A stretch of 64,000 nucleotides of DNA. Source: Ferroplasma acidiphilum. Its GTDB lineage: Archaea; Thermoplasmatota; Thermoplasmata; Thermoplasmatales; Thermoplasmataceae. Both the position numbers and the translations under genes were made by a program. Where the stretch lies: the NCBI RefSeq assembly GCF_002078355.1, contig NZ_CP015363.1, forward strand, positions 248,001 through 312,000. The letters run 5' to 3'. Below, in pieces: positions 17,335-25,068 of the stretch. The notes beneath the pieces are model-generated. The model made no database searches. It worked only from the letters and a program-made list of their open reading frames with translations, and was not told the DNA's origin. Each line of letters starts with the position of its first letter. Position 1 is the first letter of the stretch.

Positions 17335-18072
17335 ATGAAATTTGCAGTACCCGGATTTGATGTTGTTTCAGATTTTTATGGTTCTATCAGCGGGGTTAAA
17401 TTAACTGTTCCTGGAAGCCAGTGGTTCATTATTCCCTCTATTATATCATATTTTACTTCACAAGGAGTTAAAACTTACTTTGAAACATTGCCTGAAGTAT
17501 ATATTAGAAAGAGGGCTAATGGATCGCCCATAACCATAGGGAATCTTGTAATTGAAAATAGGCCTGAAATTATATGTCAGAGCAACAGGCTGATACATGA
17601 CATGAAAGCGATGGAGAGAAAGGAGGCATTTGAAGACGCCCTCTGTGTCGCTTATACAGGCAAGAAGAAGCAGGTGAGCATATCGGAACTTAAAAATTTC
17701 CGATTTGCTATTCCGAATCCGAGAACCAGTGCTACCGGAATTGCCTTTAAAAATTATTATGAGGAAAAGTGTGGTTATTATGGGGAATTAAAGGAAAATA
17801 CAGCGATCTGTGACGTTCCTAACAGGGAAATTCCAAAAAAGCTCATCAATGGGGATGTGGACTATGGAATAATGTTAAAAAGCGAAGCGAACTACTGGAA
17901 ATTCCGGCATTATTTTCCCGATGTTGTAAAGGAAAAATTTTCATGGCTTCTTCTGGAAAATGCCAGCCCAGCTGCAATAGATGTTTTCCACACAATAGAA
18001 TCGGGGACTTTTAACGAATATTATGCCAGATATGGTTATATTACAGCTGACCGTGCAAAATCACCTGTATAG
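17335..18072 (+). CDS. Solute-binding-protein-like fold without signal peptide
   Basis: A 245-aa protein related to the type II periplasmic-binding (ModA-like) fold. The segment FAIPNPRTSATGIAF (about 124-138) matches the NP-x-T-x-x-x-G hinge of molybdate/tungstate-binding proteins, and INGDVDYGIML (about 173-183) is the usual second-lobe signature. The N terminus MKFAVPGFDVV is not a secretion signal or lipobox, and no membrane helix is present, so it should stay in the cytosol. No ABC permease or ATPase lies beside it. It may be an intracellular ligand sensor or an enzyme of the same fold. The ligand is unknown. Confidence 0.55.
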   Translation: MKFAVPGFDVVSDFYGSISGVKLTVPGSQWFIIPSIISYFTSQGVKTYFETLPEVYIRKRANGSPITIGNLVIENRPEIICQSNRLIHDMKAMERKEAFEDALCVAYTGKKKQVSISELKNFRFAIPNPRTSATGIAFKNYYEEKCGYYGELKENTAICDVPNREIPKKLINGDVDYGIMLKSEANYWKFRHYFPDVVKEKFSWLLLENASPAAIDVFHTIESGTFNEYYARYGYITADRAKSPV

Positions 18073-18132
18073 TTTTTCAGTAAAAATATTTTTATATTAG
18101 TTTAGGCTTAATCTAATGTATCGTGGTCTAAT

Positions 18133-18951
18133 ATGAAAGACAAAATGGAATTGCTCTGGAATAGCATTGTTAATTATTCTAAGAAAAATGGCTTTTCTCT
18201 ATATTACTCCACTGATGTGGATATAGTTATAAGCTTTGAATGGGACAAACATATGGGTGGTGCATCTAAATTCCTGAAAAATGCGAAGGATAGTGGGATA
18301 AAATCTCTTGTGCTTTCTGTTAAACGCTTTGAGGATGAGGATATGGATTGCTCCACCATAGATTGCAATAAATACAGGAACAAAATAGCTGAAATTGATA
18401 TTATGTACATATTTAACGATGTTGGCTATAAATATCATGATGAAGCTGACTGGTTCTCAGAACTTAACACATTCAACATAGACGACCTGCTGGAAGAGAA
18501 TGAAGAAAAGAAGGTACTGCCGCTTACCCGGGAAGTTAATGAGAAATCCATCGATTCCCTGGTGCAGGACATGATTCAATATTTCAACAATGAATTTCCA
18601 GATAGCTCAAATTATGACATGGAAGAAAATATGAGGACTTTCTGGCTGTACAAGGGAATAAATTTTGATTTCCCCGTGGAAAACGATTTAAAATTAAAAA
18701 TTGACAAGGTAAACCATGAGGCCCGCAGGAAGATAGAAAACAATAAAAAGTCTGAGGAAAGAGTGAAATTATTAAAATTAATACCTGCAGTTATAACCGA
18801 AACAAATGGGAATGAAAATGGAATTATAACACGTGAACAGCTTAAAAATTACTTATCTGACAAAGGCATAAAGGTACAGAACTCTAAAAATATAGATTAT
18901 ATGTATGAGCAGCTTCTAAAGCAACTCCGTATCCAAAATAAAAAATATTAA
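18133..18951 (+). CDS. Uncharacterised soluble protein
   Basis: I do not recognise this 272-aa protein. The N-terminal 120 residues look like a compact alpha/beta domain (VDIVISFEWD, SLVLSVKRF, IDIMYIFNDVG). A very acidic linker follows (about 118-130, DDLLEENEEKK). The remainder is charged and helical, ending in a stretch (ITREQLKNYLSDKGIK) that may be a small helical DNA- or protein-binding unit. There is no signal peptide or membrane helix. It follows the solute-binding-like gene after 60 bp on the same strand and may be co-transcribed. Its upstream bases include a TATA-like TTTTTATATTAG at about 18089. Confidence 0.5.
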   Translation: MKDKMELLWNSIVNYSKKNGFSLYYSTDVDIVISFEWDKHMGGASKFLKNAKDSGIKSLVLSVKRFEDEDMDCSTIDCNKYRNKIAEIDIMYIFNDVGYKYHDEADWFSELNTFNIDDLLEENEEKKVLPLTREVNEKSIDSLVQDMIQYFNNEFPDSSNYDMEENMRTFWLYKGINFDFPVENDLKLKIDKVNHEARRKIENNKKSEERVKLLKLIPAVITETNGNENGIITREQLKNYLSDKGIKVQNSKNIDYMYEQLLKQLRIQNKKY

Positions 18952-19323
18952 TTTATGTATTGTCTGTTAGAATACTTTAATCTGGATTTTCTACTGTATG
19001 TATCAAATTATATATAATTTCATTTTCAAATTGCAAATTTTTCTGAAAGAATTATACATAAAAGTATTAACACCGCAGAGTTTTGGATTGGAAAATATAT
19101 CGTAATATTAACCGGTTTAATATGTATATTATACTCCCTCAAATTTGCCATTTAATTAGCCTTTAACAAGAAATTGCAAACATCTACCATTTTTCTTTAT
19201 ATATAAAGGTATAATTTGTAATTATCATGACTAATTAGTCCTTTAAGCAATTAGCAAGAATAAAGACAAAACATATATATTATTCTATTTGCTTAACATA
19301 ATTAGTTAATTAGGTGAATTAAA
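18952..19323 (+). promoter_or_regulatory. Long upstream region of tes with TAATTAG repeats
   Basis: A 372-bp spacer without a gene. TAATTAG occurs four times: 19153-19159, 19232-19238, 19299-19305 and 19307-19313. The first two are part of a longer similar unit (TAATTAG, then CCTTTAA, then CAAG). Two TATA candidates are visible: the palindrome CTTTATATATAAAG at 19195-19208 and ACATATATATTAT at 19271-19283. The second would give a leader of about 20 bases containing the ribosome-binding site AGGTGA (19312-19317), six bases before the ATG. The repeats look like regulator sites controlling membrane-lipid synthesis, but no regulator is identified. Confidence 0.5.
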
Positions 19324-21150
19324 ATGGTATTGACAGAAGAAAGAAATAAGTCGGAAGTCAGATTGGCTAATGACTTTGAAATAAGTAGAAATGCACCATT
19401 CAAAACTGTAGATGAGTTTTTGAAGGGAATGGGCCATTTAATTACAGACGATATGCTTGTTTTAAGAGTAACAGAAAGCTTATGCCCCCTGTGTGCAGAT
19501 GAAGAGAAATTCGATCAGATGAGAATCCCCGCAATAGTATATGAAGAAGGCGGAGAAGTAGACCTTATAAAGGAATGCGCAGAACACGGAATAACAAAAG
19601 AAAAATACTGGGAAGACTATGATATGTACGAGGAGGCTAAGAAATACCAGGACAAAGAGGGAACAAAAATACTTAACCCCAACGTAGCAATATATGCTGA
19701 TAAAATTATATGCCCCACGCACTGTGGACTCTGTGTAAAGCATAAATCCCATACAGGATTGGGAAACGTAGTTATAACAAACCGCTGTGATTTATCATGC
19801 TGGTACTGTTTCTTCTACGCAAAAGAAAACGAGCCCATATACGAGCCATCACTTGACCAGATCAGGTTAATGCTCAGAAGAATGAGAAACGAGAAACCTG
19901 TTGGTGCAAATGCAGTTCAGATAACTGGCGGAGAGCCAACATTAAGGGATGATATAATAGATGTAATCAGAATAGCCAGGGAAGAAGGATATGAACATGT
20001 GCAGATGAACACAAACAGTGTCAGGGCCGCATACGATCCAGACTTTGTTAAAAGAGCCAGGGACGCAGGTTCAAACGTTGTTTACACAAGTTTTGACGGT
20101 CCAACCCCGAGATCAAACCCGAAGAATTTCTGGGAAATCCCTATGGCATTGGAACACTACAAACAGGCACCCATGGGTGTAGTTCTTGTACCTACAGTTA
20201 TTGGTGGAATAAATGACCAGTATCTTGGAGATATGATCAAGTTCGCAAAGTCAAACATGGACGTTGTAAGAGGAGTTAACTTCCAGCCAGTAAGTCTTGT
20301 TGGAAGAATGTCAGATCGTGCCAGAGCAAGACAGAGGATAACAATACCTGGTGCAATAAAGAAAATCGAGCAGCAGCTTGATGGAGCAGTTGGAAGGGAA
20401 GACTTCTTCACAGTTCCGGCAACAACTGATGTATCTAACTTTGTTGCAGCTCTGAAAGGACATCCAACATACAAACTGTCCATACACTTTGCATGTGGAA
20501 TGGGAACATACCTGTTCATTGACAACGACAAGATAATACCTGTAACAAGGTTTGTTGATGTTAAGGGAATGTTTGAATACCTATCAGAATTAGGAGATGA
20601 CATAAAATATGCAAAATGGCAGGCACCAAAGAAAGTGGAATCTGTAACCAAATTATTGCTTCACCTGAAGAAATTCGTTGATTACAGCAAAGCCCCGGAA
20701 GGATTCAAGCTGAAAGATATGGTATATAACGCCTTTACAGAAGGTGATTACCATGGTCTGAAAGCTTTCCATTATAAATCACTATTCGTAGGATTTATGC
20801 ACTTCCAGGACCCATACACATATGATGTTGACCGTGTGGAAAGATGTGATATCCATTATGCAATGCCTGATGGAAGAGTTATACCTTTCTGTGCATTCAA
20901 TGTTATACCTGAGCTGTACAGGGATTCAACACAGAGAAAGTACTCTATACCTGCAAATGTGTATGAACAGAAGACTGGATTTGACCTGAAGAAGGACAAA
21001 TACTTCAGAAAATACACAGTTGAAGAGAAGAAGAGGATCATAAGCTTCTATGAAAGAAGCCTTGGAAGAAACCTCACTTCAAAGGAAATAGGACTTGATC
21101 TGGACAAGGATGAAATACCAATGATTTCATCTGTAAACCCTGACCAATAA
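19324..21150 (+). CDS. tes: Tetraether lipid synthase (radical SAM)
   Basis: Radical SAM enzyme that joins the ends of two C20 chains, turning archaeol-type diethers into macrocyclic or tetraether (GDGT) lipids. The cluster-binding CDLSCWYC gives C155, C159 and C162; GGEPT follows at 202-206. Extra Cys sets fit the additional metal centres of the family: CPLC (54-57), C85, CPTHCGLC (130-137) and a C-terminal group with CDIHY and FCAFN. At 608 aa it has the size of Tes homologues in Methanocaldococcus and Methanosarcina. Codon use is skewed to AGA and GGA compared with neighbours, which suggests high expression. It is a single gene with its own regulatory region and terminator. Confidence 0.87.
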   Translation: MVLTEERNKSEVRLANDFEISRNAPFKTVDEFLKGMGHLITDDMLVLRVTESLCPLCADEEKFDQMRIPAIVYEEGGEVDLIKECAEHGITKEKYWEDYDMYEEAKKYQDKEGTKILNPNVAIYADKIICPTHCGLCVKHKSHTGLGNVVITNRCDLSCWYCFFYAKENEPIYEPSLDQIRLMLRRMRNEKPVGANAVQITGGEPTLRDDIIDVIRIAREEGYEHVQMNTNSVRAAYDPDFVKRARDAGSNVVYTSFDGPTPRSNPKNFWEIPMALEHYKQAPMGVVLVPTVIGGINDQYLGDMIKFAKSNMDVVRGVNFQPVSLVGRMSDRARARQRITIPGAIKKIEQQLDGAVGREDFFTVPATTDVSNFVAALKGHPTYKLSIHFACGMGTYLFIDNDKIIPVTRFVDVKGMFEYLSELGDDIKYAKWQAPKKVESVTKLLLHLKKFVDYSKAPEGFKLKDMVYNAFTEGDYHGLKAFHYKSLFVGFMHFQDPYTYDVDRVERCDIHYAMPDGRVIPFCAFNVIPELYRDSTQRKYSIPANVYEQKTGFDLKKDKYFRKYTVEEKKRIISFYERSLGRNLTSKEIGLDLDKDEIPMISSVNPDQ

Positions 21151-21156
21151 TTTTTT

Positions 21157-21182
21157 TGTTATTTTAATAACAGATTTTTTAA
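21157..21182 (+). terminator. Hairpin and T-runs after tes
   Basis: TGTTATT-TT-AATAACA (21157-21172) starts 7 bases after the tes stop, with a seven-T run just before it and ATTTTTTAATT after it. T-runs are the main archaeal termination signal. The stem may be an added aid. Confidence 0.5.
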
Positions 21183-21312
21183 TTAAATTTAAGTTCATTT
21201 TGTATTCAATCTAAATGTTCAGATTTTAAAGTTAATTTTATATGTGTACGCTAAACACAATAATATAAAAATTCGATCAACATATTTATATTCAAACACA
21301 TTACCATATTAT

Positions 21313-21714
21313 ATGAAATATGATATTCTTGACCATACAGCCGACCTTAAAATAAAAGTATACGGCAATTCTTTAAACTCAATCTTTGAAAACTCTGTTG
21401 CTGCCATATCTGATTTAATCACCGGTTCCAGCAGTATGGAGAATACCATTAAGAGAAAAGTAGAAATTACAAAACAATCGGTTGATGATATGCTTATCCA
21501 GCTTCTAAATGACGTAATATTTTACCTTGAAACTGAAAATGTATTGTTCCAGAGGGCAGAGATAAATATTTCAGGCAACAGGCTTAATGGAATACTATCC
21601 GGAACAAAGCTGCCTGATAACCTCTGTTACAGCAATGCAATAAAGGCAGTAACATATTATAATCTTGAAATAAGCCCCGAGGAAGGGTTTGCTATCCTTG
21701 TCCTCGATGTTTGA
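21313..21714 (+). CDS. Archease
   Basis: Small cofactor of the RtcB tRNA-splicing ligase; it speeds guanylation and metal handling. The 133-aa form beginning MKYDILDHTADLKIKVYG matches the usual archease start, with DHTAD carrying metal-binding Asp/His residues. The C terminus GFAILVLDV is also typical. A GTG at 21244 is in frame but would add 23 residues with no similarity to the family, so I choose the ATG at 21313. No RtcB gene is in the window. Its stop abuts that of leuS tail-to-tail. Confidence 0.88.
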   Translation: MKYDILDHTADLKIKVYGNSLNSIFENSVAAISDLITGSSSMENTIKRKVEITKQSVDDMLIQLLNDVIFYLETENVLFQRAEINISGNRLNGILSGTKLPDNLCYSNAIKAVTYYNLEISPEEGFAILVLDV

Positions 21715-24423
21715 TTATTGAATTTCTATTAAAGGCCTCCCTGGCCAGGGGTTTTTCTTCAGTATTTCACTGGACTTCACCACTGCAATTTCTATCTTTA
21801 ATACGGATTCTATGTATTCTTTGTTTTTTGATATTATGCTATATTCATCCACGGGTTCAGGGTCTATCCTGTTTTTGTTTTTCATGTAATCAGGTATCAT
21901 CGACTTATACTCCCTTTCCAGGCTGTTTGCCATATAACCTTTAATAAAATCCTCCTGCTTTGTTCCATAAACAGTAATAACTGCCTTCTCCGGCTTAATG
22001 CGTATAATTTTTATTATTTCCCTGATATCAGATATAACCCTGTTAAGGTAAGTTTCTGATTTAATAATTCCAGAGTCTATCCTACTTTCAATATTGGTAT
22101 CTATAGGCTGTACGCTGACAAATGTTTTATTGTCTATGTGGCGGTGCCAGTATTCCTCGCAGGAAAATGGTATTACCGGGGAAAGTGCTTTGAGCCAGTC
22201 AGCCAGGATAGGTTTCAGTGCACTGTTTATATTACCACCATGGTTTTCCACGTTTTTTAAATCATTCATCACATTATAGAAAATAGAAATACACGCATCT
22301 CGAATATTCATAGATTCCATGTACCCGAGATAATTTTTCAGGTTTTTATAGAACGACGACCTGAACCAGTCATATATGTAACCATCTCCTGGGTTATCAC
22401 CTGAATATCCATCAAGAAGCCCTATAAAATAGGAATAACGTTTGATTACCGATGATATATCCTTTTCATTCCAGTCCAGGAGCGATGAAATATCTGCTCC
22501 TGCAGCCATAAATAATCTGTATATATCCGCTGAATACCTGTTTATAATTTCCAGAAGGGAAATAACATTGCCCTTGCTCTTTGAAATTTTTGCACCATTT
22601 GATATAACAAGCCCGGATATCATAAGGCCTCCAGGAAGCTTACTGCCGGAAAATATGGCTGCATGGTTCATAATAAAAAATGCCAGGTGATTTGAAATAT
22701 GTGGCGGTGCAGTAATCCTAAGGTCATTGCCATACCAGTAATCAAATTCTTTCTTTGCTGATCTGGCATTTTCCATTATATAATCATCATACCTGTTACG
22801 GATCTCCTTTCCAAGCAGGACATAATCCAGTATATCGCCGGGTATGCTGTGGAGCCTGTCATAAATATTTTTAAGTTCCTTTTTATTGGTATAGGCAAGC
22901 ATATATATTGTAGAATCTGATAGTGATTCTATAACCCAGTTTTCATCAAATGGGAGACGGGTGCCTATTCCTCTCTTTCTGGCACATGGGCGCTCTTTAA
23001 GCCAATCAATGGCATCCATCATCAATTTCCGGTACAGTTCAGGGTAGAAACGCATGGAATTTATGACCTCATGGGCTTTATTCTTGAGCCACTCAGGCGA
23101 ATAATCAATGAACCACTGGTCTTTTAATACTGCCACTATAACCCTGGAGCCAGACCTTGTAACAGCTTTCCTTGTTGTCTCATAAAAAATTACAGCCATA
23201 TTTTTTGATATCAGGTCATTTTTAATTGCTTCCCTGCCGGCTGCAACATTCATTCCGCTGTATGGGCCGGAATTTATGAGTACTCCATTATAAAATTCTT
23301 CCTTATAGAGCTCCTGTGTAGCTTCCTTTAGCTTGCTTTCATTGTGTTCAAGCCCGTATTTTTTAACAAGTGATTCAACAGACATTTTGCTTTTTACTTC
23401 AACAACTTTCTTTATGCTATTTTTTATGTTGTTTCTGCCATAATATAAGTAATCAAATATGGAATGGCCCGGTACAGAGTAAACAACTCCAGTACCATTG
23501 TCCGGATCAACAAAATCAGCTCCTATCACATCGACAGGAGTATCCTGGAAAGGAACATTGAATTTTTCACCTATAATTTCTTCAGGATTTACTGAACCAA
23601 TGTATTCAATTCCATCATGCTGGAGGGAAAATTTAGTATACCCATCCGCAGACATAACTACATCCATGTTATTGTAGCGGACCATAGCATACTGGGCATC
23701 AGAATTTATCCAGAGATTTGTCACACCGAATAGTGTTTCAGGCCTTAAGGAAGCAGCTATGAGATAATATTTATCCCCCTTAAAAAGGACGCCTGTAAAC
23801 TCTTCTATTGTTACCTTGTCAGTATCTCCATCCTTTATATCATCTTCCCCTACAGCATTTTCATCATTTATGCTATAAAGTATAGGGTATTTGCCCTTTT
23901 TTATAAGCCCTTTTGATTCCAGCTGCATAAATTGCCATTTAACGATTTCCTGATAAAACGGGTCTGCTGAAGTAAACTTTCTGGTCCAGTCAATTGAGTA
24001 TCCGAGATCCATGAAATCTTTGACTATCACCCTTGAAAAATAATCTGCAATATTCTGGGGATTTTTGAAGGATTCTATAATCCCATCAATATCGGAAGGG
24101 TTTTCATATTCCATAAGGTAATTTCTGTAAAGTTTTATGGTACCGGGGTCACCGTTTCTGATCCTCTCCGAGAAAGCCAGGATGGGTGTTCCACTTTCAT
24201 GGAATCCCATAGGAAAAAGCACATTAAACCCTGTAAGCCTTTTGTACCGGGCGATTATATCCCCTAGTGTGTATGTCCTTCCATGGCCAACATGCAATGA
24301 CCCATTGCTGTAGGGCCAGGGGACAGTTACAAAAAACTTCGGTTTTGTATCATCAATTGATGGTTCAAATATATGGCTCTTCGCCCATTCATCACGCCAC
24401 TTTTCTTCTATTTCACGGTCCAT
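21715..24423 (-). CDS. leuS: Leucyl-tRNA synthetase, archaeal type
   Basis: Class I synthetase charging tRNA-Leu. The 902-aa protein begins its catalytic fold with FVTVPWPYSNGSLHVGH; HVGH is at 44-47, and GFHESGTPIL is the archaeal-type leucine-site segment. The KMSKS loop appears as KISKS near residue 611. An editing CP1 domain (about 170-440) and an anticodon-binding helix bundle follow, and the C-terminal extension is of archaeal kind. Its ATG follows the pdaD stop directly, so the two genes are very likely one transcript. Confidence 0.95.
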   Translation of the reverse strand: MDREIEEKWRDEWAKSHIFEPSIDDTKPKFFVTVPWPYSNGSLHVGHGRTYTLGDIIARYKRLTGFNVLFPMGFHESGTPILAFSERIRNGDPGTIKLYRNYLMEYENPSDIDGIIESFKNPQNIADYFSRVIVKDFMDLGYSIDWTRKFTSADPFYQEIVKWQFMQLESKGLIKKGKYPILYSINDENAVGEDDIKDGDTDKVTIEEFTGVLFKGDKYYLIAASLRPETLFGVTNLWINSDAQYAMVRYNNMDVVMSADGYTKFSLQHDGIEYIGSVNPEEIIGEKFNVPFQDTPVDVIGADFVDPDNGTGVVYSVPGHSIFDYLYYGRNNIKNSIKKVVEVKSKMSVESLVKKYGLEHNESKLKEATQELYKEEFYNGVLINSGPYSGMNVAAGREAIKNDLISKNMAVIFYETTRKAVTRSGSRVIVAVLKDQWFIDYSPEWLKNKAHEVINSMRFYPELYRKLMMDAIDWLKERPCARKRGIGTRLPFDENWVIESLSDSTIYMLAYTNKKELKNIYDRLHSIPGDILDYVLLGKEIRNRYDDYIMENARSAKKEFDYWYGNDLRITAPPHISNHLAFFIMNHAAIFSGSKLPGGLMISGLVISNGAKISKSKGNVISLLEIINRYSADIYRLFMAAGADISSLLDWNEKDISSVIKRYSYFIGLLDGYSGDNPGDGYIYDWFRSSFYKNLKNYLGYMESMNIRDACISIFYNVMNDLKNVENHGGNINSALKPILADWLKALSPVIPFSCEEYWHRHIDNKTFVSVQPIDTNIESRIDSGIIKSETYLNRVISDIREIIKIIRIKPEKAVITVYGTKQEDFIKGYMANSLEREYKSMIPDYMKNKNRIDPEPVDEYSIISKNKEYIESVLKIEIAVVKSSEILKKNPWPGRPLIEIQ

Positions 24424-24963
24424 TTACACCACTAGTACAGCTGCGGCTATGACCGTTGCCCATTCATCCGGTTTGAGGACAACGGTGGTAGCTGCAATAT
24501 TTTTTGTAGTCAGGATTTTATCATCAAGCACATATTCATTTTTTTTGTCTTCCCACTTCAGGTGGTCATCCAGGCCCATTGTGCTGGCCAGCATTTCTGC
24601 CGCAAGTTTTTCAGCAAAATGGCCAGAATCATTTTCAGTTTGCCCGAATGTATGGTGCTCGCTCAGATAGCCCCATTTGCTCCTGTCGGACGGCACCGCA
24701 ACGCCAATCGCAGAGGATATCATCCTGTTCAGTTCATTGGACGAATTTCTTGCCAGTACTGTAAATAAGATCTGCCCGTAGGATAATAACTTAATACCTT
24801 CTGATTTATCTACAATTTCTGCGTATGGCGGAAGTATGGAACTGACGCTTACGAGGTTGTAAGCTGCAATATCCGCATCCCTCAATGCATTTTCAAACGA
24901 TTGAAGCTGTGTCTCTCCGCGCCCTATTCCCCTTGTGAAAAAAATTTTCTTTGGAAGCAACAT
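24424..24963 (-). CDS. pdaD: Pyruvoyl-dependent arginine decarboxylase
   Basis: Makes agmatine from arginine, for polyamines and for the agmatidine of tRNA-Ile in archaea. The proenzyme cuts itself between two serines to create the pyruvoyl group. Here VSVSSILPP places them at S41 and S42. GIGRGE near the N terminus and the acidic segment [11 protein letters not shown] also fit the family. The 179 aa are near the usual 160-180. It is immediately upstream of leuS with no spacer. Confidence 0.9.
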   Translation of the reverse strand: MLLPKKIFFTRGIGRGETQLQSFENALRDADIAAYNLVSVSSILPPYAEIVDKSEGIKLLSYGQILFTVLARNSSNELNRMISSAIGVAVPSDRSKWGYLSEHHTFGQTENDSGHFAEKLAAEMLASTMGLDDHLKWEDKKNEYVLDDKILTTKNIAATTVVLKPDEWATVIAAAVLVV

Positions 24964-25068
24964 AGGGGTGTATTATTAATTATTTAAAATATTTATTGAA
25001 TATTGCTTGGAACTCTCCGGTACAGGTTTATAATATTTTATATAACATACCGCTATTTATAAGGAACA

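Noticed and set aside
19153-19313. TAATTAG repeats as a CRISPR array
   Set aside because: Units are only 7 bases, spacing is irregular, and no cas gene is near.
21244-21312. GTG start adding 23 residues to archease
   Set aside because: The added residues do not resemble the family, and the ATG at 21313 gives the standard N terminus.
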